Shown here: positions 43,399 to 55,955 of the stretch, piece after piece
Layout of the letters: each line of letters opens with the position of its first letter
Numbering within the stretch: position 1 is the first letter of the stretch
NCBI GenBank assembly: GCA_963556145.1
Contig: OY744466.1
Location: 1,488,001-1,552,000, forward strand
Length of the DNA stretch: 64,000 nt
Direction: 5' to 3'
From: Hygrocybe punicea
Taxonomy: Eukaryota > Basidiomycota > Agaricomycetes > Agaricales > Hygrophoraceae
Notes under the pieces: generated by a model
What the model saw: only the letters and a program-made list of their open reading frames with translations
Database searches by the model: none
What the model was told of the DNA's origin: nothing
Program-made: the position numbers and the translations under genes

Positions 43399-43502
43399 CA
43401 GCCGTTTTCAGCGAGTATTGGAATCACGATTTTTGAATGGTGGCTGTGTCTCTCTAAATAAGGAAGCTGCCGAGAACCCGAACACACATTCGTAGTCCGA
43501 TA
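43399..43502 (+). repeat. Left TIR of Tc1/mariner copy 2
   Basis: 104 bp, one mismatch to its inverted partner at 46325-46428. It carries an inward CTAAATAAGG at about 43454. Confidence 0.95.
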
Positions 43503-43551
43503 GTATGCAGTAAACTTAGTTTATTTTCCGCTGTACTAGTTGTCGCCGACT

Positions 43552-45142
43552 ATGGAAGAAGAGGATGCAGCATCAAATGCGACCTCTGAAGCAGACGAAA
43601 ATCCGCCAGCACAACGGCCTCCTCAAGAGTTCTCACTCCAACTTGTCTACTATATACCGACTAAAGGGAAACGGGGAAACAAGGGGGCAAAGAAGGAGAT
43701 TCGAGGCAAGGATCTTCACTTCGCGTGTACCGGCATGAATTATCTCGACTTCCTGAAAGCTCTCCTCAAGCGCTATGGAGAGTCAAAATACAAAATCACC
43801 ACAACACAACGTTTTGCGTTCAAGCTCTACCACCCGGGGAGATCGTGCGTCTTTTTTTTTACACACTCATCAGTACTAATCTTGTAATCAGGAAAACCGA
43901 TGCGCTGGATATCGATTGTGAGAGCGAATATCGTGAGATGGTCAAGAAGCTGCATACCTTCAAATGGAAGAAGGTCAACATCATCTTCGACATGGAAGAG
44001 ATCAAAAAGCGGTGCCTTGCTAGTGCAGTGGTAGGTATTTGCCCTCAATCCCTGCTTTCTACTGATCATTTTTCTAGGATGAGAATGGGTCAGAGGATGA
44101 AAACAACGACGCCGAGGCATCAGGACTTACAGCGGAACTATCTGAATTAGATCGGAATCTTGCACGAATCCGGGTCCTACTCGAAAACAAGTACATCAAT
44201 GACCATGACAATTGTTACACATATGTGTGCGCAGATGGATCCAAACTTCGACTCACTCCATTTATGATGCGCGAGTGGGCACTTGCGATCGTGAGTTCAA
44301 TGTTTACGAATTTGGTGCAAGGCTGATATCCATCTCAGCATGAGGGAAAGGCAACGGTTCTTGAGCCACCCGGCACACAAACGTTTGATCAAGCCTACCG
44401 GGGCACTCCTCGCAATCGGATCACAAAGGATTTAGTCAAACCGATGGACAGTCCAAGTCCCACCAAGCCAACCTCAGATCTCGCTGCAGTAGCGCAAATT
44501 ATTTCATCCCTCACACAAGCCATACGACCTGGCCCCTCTTCCCAAGACACCCCAGTAAAAGCCGTGTTGCAAACGACAAAGCCATCATCTCCACCACTCA
44601 CACACAGCCCTTCTGATATCCGCCGCTTTCTCAACTACGCAGAGGAGAGATTAGGTGTCGAGGGTGCCTCAAATTACGCTATACCTCTACAGCTCAAGCG
44701 CTATGGCCCAGATATACTACCCGACGTTGCGCTCAGTGATCTTACAGCTGCAGATGTTGGGATACCCCCTGGTGACGCACTTCGGCTCAAACGAGGCAGC
44801 AGTGACTGGTGGAACCACATGGCAAAACGTCAGCGAGAGGCAGAGAAATCTACCGGCCAGTCTGGCCCAGATGCGACCAATTCTTGGGACAGTCCGCAAC
44901 CAGCAAAACGGCACCACAGCAGATCGGGGATAAACGCCGAGGAACCTGTTAGGTATGAGATGCGATGGCCTGACGGGGGCGGTCAGCGTTTTTATGGTCC
45001 ACGTATGGTGCGAGGAAATAGGTCAGCTCATGAAGATCTTGTTTGGTACTTCTGCGAGGCTCGTAATGATTGGTATCCAATTCCCCCCGGCTTCGTTGCA
45101 CCTCATCCAAGTGGTCAAATTGATGATGATCCGTTTGCGTAG
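43552..45142 (+). CDS. Accessory protein of Tc1/mariner copy 2, convergent to transposase
   Basis: Four exons: 43552-43844, 43892-44030, 44078-44290 and 44339-45142, with 47-48-nt introns (GTGCGT, GTAGGT, GTGAGT donors). The frame is 482 aa and uninterrupted. Order of regions: an acidic N terminus; a strand/helix region (about residues 25-150) with MNYLDFLKALLKRYG, YREMVKKL and KVNIIFDMEEI, resembling a PB1/beta-grasp fold; a 26-residue motif beginning CYTY, with G, LT, W and I at the same spacing as in the 14679 gene; a Ser/Pro linker; a helical SAM-like region with RRFLNYAEERLGV and LTAADVGIPPGDALRLKRGS; then a C-terminal RYEMRWPDGGG...WYPIPPGF region absent from the other protein. The start at 43552 is the first ATG after the TIR. 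Fold names are inference; function unknown. Confidence 0.8.
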
Positions 45143-45231
45143 TTATACTCATTAGATAGTGGTTTTTTTATGCTCAAATATATCCAGTTTTGTCACCGTC
45201 ATAAATTGGAAAGCAAAAGTACAAAACAACG

Positions 45232-46291
45232 CTAGATATAACCACTATTGCGGAACCACCCTGCAGCCATGGAAGAAGTTATTGTATTACATGCCTCTAC
45301 TATATTGTACAGCCCTTCAGTTCCATCATGAGACCGATGGCGGCGGAGCCAGGATTTGATCGAGGAGAACGTATGTTCAATTGGGTTGAAGTCTGGCGAA
45401 TACGGCGGAAGGAAGACAAGTTTACATACTAGATAATAGAAAAATGTTAGCATAACAACGAAGAGCGTAGTGGAGGTACCTACATGCTTGATCTTCAACA
45501 AGTTCCCGAATTTCTTCTGCGTGGTGTGTGTTACAGTTGTCGAGTACAAGTACACTTCGAGGGCCAGGAAAAGGATTGGTGAGAGGGATCTAACATTCAT
45601 CAGTCTCAAAATAATCCATAAAATCTCAGGGACTTACCACGAATTCGGTCAGGAATTGCATGAAGCGAGCTGAGGTCACAGAGCCTTGTATGATGTCGTA
45701 TGTGATGATACCACCCAGCGTGAGGACAGGGAGTATGGTATATCGTTTGCCACGGACAAACTGTTGGCGCTGCACACATCGACTTCCCGCCTTTGCCCAA
45801 CCTGAACGGCGAGCAATCGTCCGCCTATCCACCGCTGATTCGTCTGTAAACATCAACATATCTGGGTTGGTGATGATTTGGCCGATGTAGTTCATGTATG
45901 CAGCACGACGAACGCGATCCCGTTCGATAGCTACTCGGGAGACCTTCTTGTTGGTATAGTCAATACGGCGTAGTGTGCGTGTGAGGGTTGGCAGGGATAC
46001 TGATATCTTCCTTTGACGATAAAGATGGTCTTGGATCTCGTCTAGGAACAGTGTTGGGTGTTGGTGAAGTAGGGAGACAATGAATTTGACATCAGGAATT
46101 GTGAGTTTGCGTCGGCGTTGAACGCGATGAGGATTGAAGCAAAGGCCGTATTTTTGATGGAATTGGAGAGCATGGTAAGCAGTGGACTTCCGGAGACCAA
46201 GAACTTTGCAGATTACATTGAGAGACATGCCCTGCTGGTGGTACAGGATGGGGACACGGTCCTTGAGGGCTTGGGGGACATGCTTGGGCAT
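45232..46291 (-). CDS. Tc1/mariner-type (DDE_3) transposase, intact, three exons
   Basis: Exons 46291-45638, 45589-45484 and 45428-45232, with introns of 48 nt (GTAAGT) and 55 nt (GTAGGT, branch GCTAAC). The spliced frame is 318 aa. The N terminus is a helix-turn-helix (ICKVLGLRKSTAYHALQ). Catalytic motifs: LMFTDESAVDRR (first Asp), VLVLDNCNTHH (second Asp) and LPPYSPDFNPIEHTFSSIKSWL (third acidic residue). All are intact. It differs clearly from the transposase at 16139-17323, so the two elements are separate families sharing one gene layout. The stop at 45232 faces the accessory gene's stop at 45142. Confidence 0.92.
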
Positions 46292-46324
46292 GGCAAGCGA
46301 CGAGCGATAAAGTTTGTTATTCCG

Positions 46325-46428
46325 TATCGGACTACGAATGTGTGTTCGGGTTCTCGGCAGCTTCCTTATTTAGAGAGACACAGCCACCATTCAAAAATTG
46401 TGATTCCAATACTCGCTGAAAACGGCTG
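46325..46428 (-). repeat. Right TIR of Tc1/mariner copy 2
   Basis: Inverted partner of 43399-43502, one mismatch. Confidence 0.95.
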
Positions 46429-46568
46429 TAATGATTTTTTTTCTTTTCCAGGATTTTCAACCACGCTTGAACACGTGAGACATGAATTTCCGAAAGGACT
46501 GTAAGGACAGTAGGTCTGAAATTTGAAATTTCTGAAACTTTATTTCGAATGAACGAACGAACATAAGA

Positions 46569-47697
46569 ATGAAGAAGAGACGCAACCAGTCTCCTGTGCT
46601 GCTACAAGCAGAATCAAGCGAATCTCGTGGTGATATGTCCATGAACGAAGACTTGGAATTAACGGGTCACGGTGATTAGTTTTTATTCAGATCATCGGAA
46701 GTTTGAAGTACTGACCGTGGCGTACTACTGGCGTTGCAGAACGGCGACCTGCAAAACGTGCAAAACGTATCCTCTCAGGGTCTTTCACAAACGGCAAGGG
46801 TAGAAATCACGACTCGAATCTTATTAGCCCTTTCCTTTCCACACCGATAGAAATTCTCTTTGAGGTAGTACAGGACTTTCGCATCGCGTCACACATACGG
46901 TTCTCATTTCTCATGGTTCACTTCTCACACTGCAGGTATTCGGGTACGTCACGCCAGGGGACCTGCTTAGGCTCGTGCGCACCTGCTGGAAACTGCGCCG
47001 CCTGCTCTTGTCGCCCAATAATGCGTCCATCTGGAAGTGCGCACGCCAAAGGCTCGGGTCCGTGCCTTCATGCCCCGAAGACATGTCAGAGCCACGATGG
47101 GCAAGCCTTTTCTTCTGTGGAACCACATGTCAGGTTTGGACATTTTCGTGCTTCTGTTTTTCATCATCTTGACCAGCGAGGTTGCGTTGACATTAGGAAT
47201 GTGGTGCGGAGGGTTGTAAGAGGATTGATTTTGGCTTGCGCAAGCGCGTCTGCAGGGACTGCCTGAGGAAAAAGTAGGGCGGAATCTTGTGCTTGCTAAC
47301 GCTATCGCTGCTTATCAAGCTCGCTATAGCCTGGTATATGCGCCGAGGTTCAAGAAGAAGTTTCCTGGACTGGATGTCGCGACATTGGATCTCGTACCGT
47401 ACACTAATAGTGCGTATCACACAAACATATACCCGTTCCATTGTGTGTGATTTTCAATTAATTTTTATCTCTCTCTCAGTTGGCGCGTGGACCCGAGAGT
47501 ACACCGCAAGTTCGAGGTTTTACTGGAAGTCTGATATCCTTGATGTGGTGAAAACGTTGGACAGGTTTATGGAGGATGTCCGTATAGGGAAGCCTGACGC
47601 CCAAAAAGCGTTGGATGAGTTCAGGACATCCAGGGCAGAGCTGGTGACAAAAATATTCGAGGCCAGGCCTTTTTTTCATTACGGCTCACTAGGATGA
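46569..47697 (+). pseudogene. F-box protein gene, probably frame-broken
   Basis: Exons 46569-46671, 46740-46864 and 46936-47133 join cleanly and give a basic nuclear-type region (RRPAKRAKR) followed by a typical agaricomycete F-box: FLSTPIEILFEVFGYVTPGDLLRLVRTCWKLRRLL, then SCPEDMSEPRWASLFF. Downstream the expected Cys-rich continuation is split between two frames: CRGCVDIRNVVRRVV and, offset, DFGLRKRVCRDC near 47222-47270. A later helical part (FYWKSDILDVVKTLDRF) ends at 47697. F-box proteins recruit substrates to SCF ubiquitin ligases. The frame change suggests a pseudogene, but a mis-read intron cannot be excluded. It starts only 68 bp after the outer mariner element. Confidence 0.62.
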
Positions 47698-48203
47698 GAC
47701 AGCCTTGACGTATTTGCCATTTATTCAGCATGCCGACCGTTACCGGGACTGGAACGTAACCGTACCTATAAGGCGCCGGTGTGTCGACTTTCCCACCTTT
47801 AAAACAGATTGCTAATGGTGTTGCCATTAGGATGAAGCAGTCTTGTTGTCGCCGACGTTAAGGGTGTCACCAGAACGAAGCAGACTTACAGTCACGTCCC
47901 ATCTTGGTTAATATTTTTTGATTTACGTTTGGCACCCTTCATTGTTTGAAGGCTCTGCCTTTTGGAATATCTATACAGCCCTCAGTGGTACCGTCTATTC
48001 TTCCAGTGAGCTGCTGCAATTTTGCAAACCTTGTTGGTAAATGTTACTTCTGAGGCAGCAGGACTTAACACCAGCAAAATGTATTAATGTCAGGCTGCTT
48101 CTTCAGGGCCATCTCGAGTGTAACAAGGAGGTAACAAGGATCCCTTGGTCCTTTGGAATTTCGTCTCAATTCGAAAAAACAAAAAGTAATTCGCCACGGA
48201 AGT
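47698..48203. other. Intergenic, no gene recognised
   Basis: Short frames only. Probably the 3' flanks of the F-box gene and of the minus-strand ABC transporter. Confidence 0.45.
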
Positions 48204-51200
48204 CTATCTTCGCTGATCTCGTTCTGCTTTCGCGATTGCGGCGGCCTCAAGTTCAGTAAAGGTACCACTCTTCAGGCACATATCCCTGAAGATTCCACCA
48301 TCCTTGTTGATCAATCGTAATGGAGTGTCAAACTCGATTATCTACCATATGATCAATGAGTAAGCCTCGGAAGGAAGTAAATTGTCCTACCTGGCCCTTG
48401 TCGAGTACGATCAGGCGGTCGTAATCAATCACCGTCCGAAGCCGATGAGCAACTGTTATTTGTATTACATTTGGCCCACATTTGGCAGCAGAATCTTGTT
48501 CTGTCACTCACCTGTTAGCAACAAAGAGTTGTCGAACTCTACTCGGATGGTATTTTGGATTTTGGCATCGGTAGCAAAGTCGATGCTACTCGTCGCCTCA
48601 TCGAGAATAATGATAGAACTACGACGAAGGAGAGCGCGAGCCATGGCGATCAGTTGCCTTTGACCTTGCGAGAAGTTTGTTCCACCCGCTGAAACTTGTG
48701 AATCCAGCGAGACGATTATCTTGGAATCGGTCTCGGTCATGGCAGTGGAGATGGATGCTGCTGTGTCTTCCCTCTCAACACCATGGATAGACGACGCTCG
48801 GGATGGGCCCCGAGACGTGTGTTGAGATGCATGAGCACTTTCACTCAGCATTTGGACACGGTAAAGAACATCCAAGCATTCGTTGTCATCGTGTTCATCT
48901 GATATGTTGAAAGGCTCATTATCGATATTCAAGAACCAGAATGACTCACTGAATGGATCTAAATTATCCCGCAAGGTGCCCGAAAAGAGCGTTGCATCCT
49001 GTTTCAATAATCAAGTCACAATTCACAAGCCCCGTCATCAGATAAGGCAGCTGAACTAACTTGCGGAATGAAGGTCTAAACAAGAGATATTATGAATATT
49101 GTAGAGCGAGTCGAGGGATTGCGGACAAACCAATCGAGATCGCAGGTCGTGGACTCCAATAGTCGAGATATCAATACCATCGATTAAAATACGGCCGCTC
49201 ACAGGATCGACCTGCATGCATCAGTAGGAAACCTGAATTATACAATCAATGAACTTGGCTTACGAATCGCATAATACTCATAGCTAGCGTAGACTTCCCG
49301 CTTCCTGTCTGAAGATGTAGCTGGATTGGGACATTGTTTCAGAAATATGCACACCTGTGCGGCCAAGAAGACCAACACGTTCCCCCCCCTTGAGTGTGAA
49401 GGAGACTCCATGAAGCACAGGAGGTAGCTCCGGAGCATATTTGATGACAAGATCTTCCACAGAAATCAAGTTATCCTGGTTGGAACTAGAAGGCCAGTAC
49501 GCTGGGGGACGATTTGATTCGATGACGGCTGGAGGTTCTTGAGGTAAGTCCAGGTATTCTACGATTCGCTCCACGGAACTTGGATAGAAAATTCAGGGAG
49601 GAGCTGAGTGTGATTATCGAAGATACAAACTTCAAATCAAGTTCAAGGGCCGTCCAAAAGCGACAAGCCCAGTACACTGAGCTGGTAAAAGCCATTGCGG
49701 ATGTGATCTACATGTATCGTTAGTGAACAAATTCAACACAGCGTCGAGTAATACCTGAACATACACAAAGACCAGCCAGACCAGCCGACACAAATCCCGA
49801 CAAAGCGAACAAAGTGGTTACCAATACGGCCAAAGCTCCAAGGGCATCAAAATTGAGCAGAAGCCATCTGTTCGTCATCCAAAACGAGTACCACATCTGA
49901 GGTAAGGATCAGCTAACTGACAACGGTACACACAATTCATGAGAAAAAACCTTGGTGGTAATGTCAATTTTTGCATGCAGGTTGTCAAGGAAGCGTTTCT
50001 CGGCCGAGAACGCTCGAACCGTCACTATAAATAATAAGAATTGAGGCTCTGTCCACATATTTACATTGGTTTAGATACCGATTCCTTCCAGCAATTCCGT
50101 GAATCCAGAGAAGATTGGAGATCGAGTGTTAGACTCCATTCGACGGAGATCGCGACCTGTGTTGAGATACCCAACGGCCAGTAACCAATAGAGATACCCA
50201 ATAACAAAAGCAGGGAACAGAAACATTGGGAAAACCACTCTGTGGTTGTCATTAGCGAGGAAGATTAACGACACAATACGAGCACCTACGCAACAGTGAG
50301 GATAGCGGCAAAGAAGGTTGCCAATGACGAGTTGACAGCTTGCAACGAGCCTGCCAAAGTGGAATCTATAGTCTCAATATCCTTTCCAAAGCGATTGAGC
50401 ATGCGACCTGAATTATTGAATTAGCAGCATAAAATGGTCGGAGTTCGTCCGGGGATCAATCAACCTTGGGGAGTTGTATCATGCCAGCGCATTGTCGCAT
50501 GCACCACACCGACGAGAAGTTTCTTAAAGAGTAGACGAGATGCCCTCAAAGCTCCAGAGTACTGCACGTATACGGTCGTGACATTTGCAAGGGCAGCCGT
50601 GAGTGCAATTGCCGCGTAGATGCTGATGTAGAAGAGAGGATCCTCATAGGCGCTCGGCCACTGCATTCCGAAGAGGCTTCGAGAGGAGAAGATTGGATGC
50701 AGATTGTTCGGGTAGAGATGAGAAGACAACGGTCCATCCATGACCACTTCGTGTTCAGCGGTCGCGAATGACCTGAAAGTGGACAAAGCCGGAATGGTTT
50801 CGTTATGCGTGTAGGCTTCACCCCAGGTCTGCAAAAAGCATCAGAGCTGCATCAACGACTGGGGAGAATGTGAACACCTTGATCCATAATTTTTCCGTCA
50901 CGCCCAGAAGCTGTAAGCTGACGTCACAAACTCGTCTTCCAAATGAATGCAATTGCCATACCTGATTCATGACAATGATGACAGCAAGGACAATCCACGT
51001 CCAATATGAGCTAGAAAAAGCGGAGGATGGGAAGCGCAACACGAAAGGGAAAGACCAACGTACGATGCATTGAGATAAGTTTTGTAAATATTCCACTTTA
51101 CTCCGCCACTCTCTCTGTGTTCATCTTTGACAAGCTGCCTGGGCTTCTTACCCTCTTCCATGGGCTTCATTGTGCCATCTACATCGGTCTCGGCAGATAC

Positions 51201-54200
51201 AGCCGATTCAACAACTTTCTCTTTTGCATCTAATTGTGATGTCGAGTCATGAGCGATGTCATCGAGTACGCCTTGCGTTCGCAATTCTTTCACAGTTCCC
51301 TGAGTGTCAATCCGTCCATCCAACATACGCACCAAGTAGTAGGTTCCCGGCAAAACTAGCTCGATGTGATGAGTGACCAAAATCTGTCAAGATAACCGAA
51401 TGGTGAAGGTGACAAACATGCGAATAGAAAAAGACAAGCATACAACGGTACGATTGGCTAATAACGGTCCGGTAAACAGACGGTCAAAGAGGAAACGAGA
51501 CGTGTGACTGTCCTGTTACAAGCACCAATGATTCAGTCAGAGAAAGGTCTGTCATGCCATCCTTGGAGACACACACCACGGCGCTAAGAGGATCATCCAA
51601 GAGGACATATTTTGTAGGAGCATATACAGCCCGAGCTAAGGCAATCCTAAATAATTATGAGTTTGTCACCATCAAGACTATAGAATGAACACATACCTGG
51701 CCTTTTGACCACCTGAGAGATTTACTCCCCTGTCCTCGACGTCATGAAACAGGTCAGTTGGATGCGTCAGAAATAGGGCACTCGCCTGGCGCCAATTTCC
51801 GTGGCATCTCCGTCTTCAAGTATTTCTAGATCGATTTTCAACGCGCAGTTCTCAATAACGGCGTTGTACCTCTCCTCATCCAAAGGGTACCCGAATAGAA
51901 TGTTGTCCTTGATGGATTGGTGGCGAAGCCACGGCAGTTGTGCAGCATACGAAATAGAATGCATAAGACCGTTTTCGTCAATTTTGGACGGATCCTTGGA
52001 CAAGATAATCTGTCCTCCGGGAAGAAGCGTCATCTCGCCGAGGAGGGCCATCTAAATAATAATCGAATCAACATTCCCGTGCATCATATTTGGAAGCATA
52101 CCAGGAGTGCAGTCTTTCCACTGGCGGTCGGGCCTGTTATCACAGACAACTTCCCCTCTGGGAACATCACTGAAATATCTTTCAACTCAAACTTGTGTTC
52201 AGTCAACTCAGCCAAAGACCCCTCTACGATCGTGTTCGACTCGTCCAATCTGGTGGTCGATGCTGGAGGTTGAATGTTACCATTACCGTCTGTCGTCGCT
52301 TCTTCCACTTCATTCCACTTGAACGAGCCATTCTCGATACCGAGGCCGCCGTCTTCGGTGGGTGGTGGTCCGGGTCTCGTTTTCTTGAGGGATGAAACTT
52401 GGCTCGACACTTCATCCTCGCCAAGGTATGTCTCAATGCGCTTGAGGGCTACTCCAGTCTGGCAACGAGACCTAGTCAAATCAAACAGAGACTGGGGTGA
52501 CGACAGAACGCACTTGTAGGATCGACACGATCCAAGCAGGGATAACGTTCAAAGGAGCTCTGTGGGTGACCATCAGGGTGAATGTTAAACCAACGACACA
52601 ATGGACACACCGAATCATACCAAAAAGAGCAATTGCCTGGAGTGACTCAATAAACATGCTTCCAAGAAACGTACGAAATAAACGTACAGTAAACGCAACG
52701 CTGACAGTCAGTTCGTTTCCTTGAATAACAAATACAAAGAAAGAAATAATGGAAACGAGGATGGGTGCGAGAGTCCAAAGCGACGCAAACATAACACTAT
52801 TGATGCGAGCTGCATAAATCACACTGTTGGAGTTGAAACATTGCCAAATAAGATGAAATCCATACCTTTGAGAAGCCATTCCATCTCGATATCCCGCGCG
52901 TCGAGACTACGTCGGATCCAGCGACTCTCCCATGCAAAGAACTTGATAAATTTCACCTATGGACCGAATGCAAGTATGGGTGAGCACACCGTATTTTCAT
53001 CAAAGACGAATTCATTTCTTACTGCTCCAATGAGCTCACTGATTACGCTCATGCGCTTATCCCTCGCTGCCAATAATCCCTTGTGGATTCTGATGCTGCG
53101 ACTTGCGAGGTGAGTATTCAGCGGCCATCCAATAATCAGGATAAAAAATCCTGCAAATGCAGAAATTCCGAGTAATCTACGGAATACGGTAAGCCTGATC
53201 AAACATTAAAATAGGCTTAAGATACACACTGATATAAGAAGATCCCCGCGATGATAAGTTCTAATGGGGCTATTGACAAAAATTACTTGGGTATGGTCGG
53301 CTAATGGAAACTCAAGATATCATACCTCCATATAAAAAGTATAATCCGGACACCATCATCGAAATCTACAATAAGAATCGTATCGCGTCCATCATTGAAG
53401 AAGGTCATGGACTCACCCTGTTTGCGTCGCCGGCCATCAAATTGACGATTTTCCCCACATCGGCACCGGCTCTCGGATTGTCTTTATCAGCTTCTTTCTC
53501 TTTTGCTTTGCTCTTGTCTTGTAATATTGAAGTGGGTTGGCTTGGAAGCATGGGTTACCGGGAAGAACAACCCACCAGTTACTGTAGAAGAGCCAGATGA
53601 AGCTGCCGCTTTATTTTCAGTAGCCTCTTGTTGTTTCTCCTTGTCTATAATCCCAGAAAAGTCCTTCCTTTTCAACGCCTTGTCGTATATCGCCGCCATC
53701 AACTCCGAACGAATCCTGGTTGTTGCACGTCTACCAAACCAGAGATGTTGGACGTCGGCTTGGGTCTGGGTGGCACAATAAGCAGTGATAGAGTATCATG
53801 GAAATGAACATGCTTTGAATAAACTGCACAAACACGCCAAGGAAGCATAGATATATGCTCTAGACCGACTTTCGGGGGTAGGATTGTCAGAGTCGATTGA
53901 GTCTAGTATGCGTCTAAGATGGATTTGTATGGTAAAATTTTCAAATGTAGGTGGAATGGATCCTACTGACTTGAGGAAAAACGGGCCTGCGTAATTAAAA
54001 ACCACGCTGACAAAAGTGAGCAAAAAATCGACCCTATCTCATTTTTATTTAGGGGCATATACACAAGGCAACAACATTGGCACCAACAGAATATCGAGGG
54101 AGTTGGCTGCCCAAAGTCTGCGAAGGAGCGATGAACGCCTGTATAAATGGTGTGAATAATACACTTTTTTGACATAGCAATCAGAGGATACCGACTGTAT

Positions 54201-55171
54201 CGTGATGAACTTGATGAAGATTGGTCGAGATTGCATTGTCGGACTGAGATCCCAAACATCTCCTTCGTTCAAGGTGGTGTTAGTGCCCTGTTGGGCACTA
54301 TCGTTAGGTTCTTGACAGCTGAAGATGTGAGGGAAACGGACAAGTTTAATCAGCGGGTACACCCAGTGAAACGTTATCCATCCAAACAATGTGGTGTATT
54401 CCTCGGGAGAAACCGACAAACCCTGAATGATTTACCATGTCAGTAGCCTCGGGTGGAACCAGAGCAAATCAAACTTAAAATATCCTCGGTTCTGACTCGT
54501 TTGCTCGGAATTGCCAAGGGCATGTTAAGGACCACACCCAATAAAACCAACACCGCGATCAAATTGAGCGTCAAGGTTACAATGACGAGTGGGTGAGGTA
54601 ACGGCAAGCTGGAAATGTTGTGATCATATATTATGCCCCCAAGCAAAAGGATTCCAGTGGCGAGATGGAGGCAGTATATCCAAAACAGATCCATGGGCGG
54701 GGTCGCCATTGGGCTGAAAATTGGACGCGTCGTTGCGTAAAGCCATGTACAGGCGATGAGAATTGGGCACAGCGCATTCCACACGTCAGAAGGTTCGGCC
54801 ACCAAGAGATAAGAGCCAACACCGAGCCAGACCAGAGTCTGGACGAGAGCCATCCAGGACAAAACGAGTGTACGCCAGAGCGGTATCGATGACACAGCAT
54901 TATCATCACTTGAAGAGACACCCTCGTCCCCACCAAGTTTATCATCCTCCGCCGCACTCGCATTTAATGCTTCGGCTTCGGGCAGCGTCATGTATGTCTT
55001 GAACGGCCCGTATACAACATCCAACAGTTTTTGGGCTGGTTCGGGTATCGGGATGAAGGAGAAGAAGAGCAGAAAAACGAAGATTGCTGGCAGGACCGCG
55101 CTCCATGACGCCCGGACACACGCATCGCGGAAGTCAAAGAGACCGGAGTCGTTGCACAGATTTAAGCCCAT
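48204..55171 (-). CDS. ABCC-type (MRP-like) full ABC transporter, many short introns
   Basis: Minus strand from ATG 55171 ([10 protein letters not shown]) to the stop at 48204, an estimated 1400 aa or more over roughly 20 exons. Layout: a TMD0-like set of hydrophobic helices (55171-54440), the [12 protein letters not shown] linker, the first membrane domain (54420-52480), NBD1 with [11 protein letters not shown] (Walker A, about 52110-52140), NLSGGQKA (signature, about 51700-51725) and [10 protein letters not shown] (Walker B, about 51580-51615), the second membrane domain (51380-49700), and NBD2 with GRTG/SGKST split by an intron (Walker A, about 49285-49380), FSQGQRQL (signature) and [12 protein letters not shown] (Walker B, about 48570-48690). 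The C terminus reads [22 protein letters not shown]. These are the features of ABCC exporters of conjugates and drugs at vacuole or plasma membrane. No break was seen; exact exon borders need transcripts. Confidence 0.88.
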
Positions 55172-55955
55172 TGCTGAGTAGTACTGAGCATACGGCGATG
55201 GATTTTCTCGGCCGTTGCCGAGGACTTGAACACGGAACAGAACGCGGAAGCAGAGCAAGCAGATTAAGAAATGGAAATACAACTAACTCAGTGTAGAGCA
55301 GCAGATTAAGAAATGGAATTACGGGGTACATTAAATAAACACGGGGCAGATCTACTAGAACAAGAGTTGTCATCACCACACAGTGTAATGCAAGGCGGTC
55401 CAGGTGGGCTCGCTCCTGGATACCAGCCGGCAGCCTTTGGAAATATGCCCTAACCTGGCCGACAAAGGTCCCACTGAAAAGCCGTGACGCCAGAATCAGT
55501 GAGGCCTTCGTCTCGACCCGTCGTAATTGTCTCGACGAGCTGGTTGTTCTCACTCACGATTTTTTCCCACCAAAGTTATAGCGCTGAGAGCGGCTCCTGG
55601 ACAGAATATGCCCGATGCCTTTTTCAGAATTGTGTCGACGATTACCAGTCGACGATTGTGTGCCTAAGCACGCACGCAGCATGAATCCGGGATCCGGTGA
55701 AGCTGGATAGAGCCATGGCAAGAGGAAATTGTCTATCGGAATTGAGCTTGGCAGATACCACAGAACCGTCGCCGCGAATATTCCAGCCAATGGTTTGGTC
55801 AGAAGCAAAAATAAAGAACTGAAGCGTTGGCCATGGACTCGAAAAGATTCTCCAAGGCTCATCACGAAAATGCTAGGCATGTCACGAGTAACGTATTTAC
55901 GTAATCTCGACACCCTCAAGTCGCTGTCACGTTTACGGCTTTGAATCAGAACAAG
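55172..55955. promoter_or_regulatory. Divergent promoter region between ABCC gene and the 55956 gene
   Basis: 784 bp separate two divergent starts. Minus-strand frames here (55134-55919) include hydrophobic stretches but lack a consistent gene model; they might be an upstream exon or small membrane protein. I see no clear TATA box. Confidence 0.4.

Larger units (their letters stand above)
43399..46428. mobile_element. Tc1/mariner-type transposon with two convergent genes (copy 2), nested
   Basis: Inverted repeats of 104 bp (43399-43502 and 46325-46428) start CAGCCGTTTTCAGCGAGTAT and differ at one base (CACGAT against CACAAT). TA flanks both sides (43397-43398, 46429-46430). The TIR includes TCTAAATAAGG facing inward, a possible TATA-type promoter. 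The plus-strand accessory gene starts about 50 bp inside the left TIR and the minus-strand transposase about 34 bp inside the right TIR. Both genes are open throughout, so the element looks recent and potentially active. Confidence 0.93.
42457..46501. mobile_element. Outer Tc1/mariner-type element (decayed), host of a nested element
   Basis: 73-bp inverted repeats at 42457-42529 and 46429-46501 start CAGTCCTTTCGGAAATTC and differ at one position (GCATGG against GCGTGG). TA flanks both ends (42455-42456, 46502-46503). A broken minus-strand transposase lies at 42600-43330. The element at 43399-46428 is inserted in its 5' flank, just inside the right TIR. Without the insert the outer element is about 1.0 kb, shorter than an autonomous copy. 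Confidence 0.88.

Noticed and set aside
55134..55919. Minus-strand frames with hydrophobic segments upstream of the ABC transporter
   Set aside because: Could be a small membrane protein, but I could not build a consistent start-intron-stop model; kept only as a note in the promoter feature.
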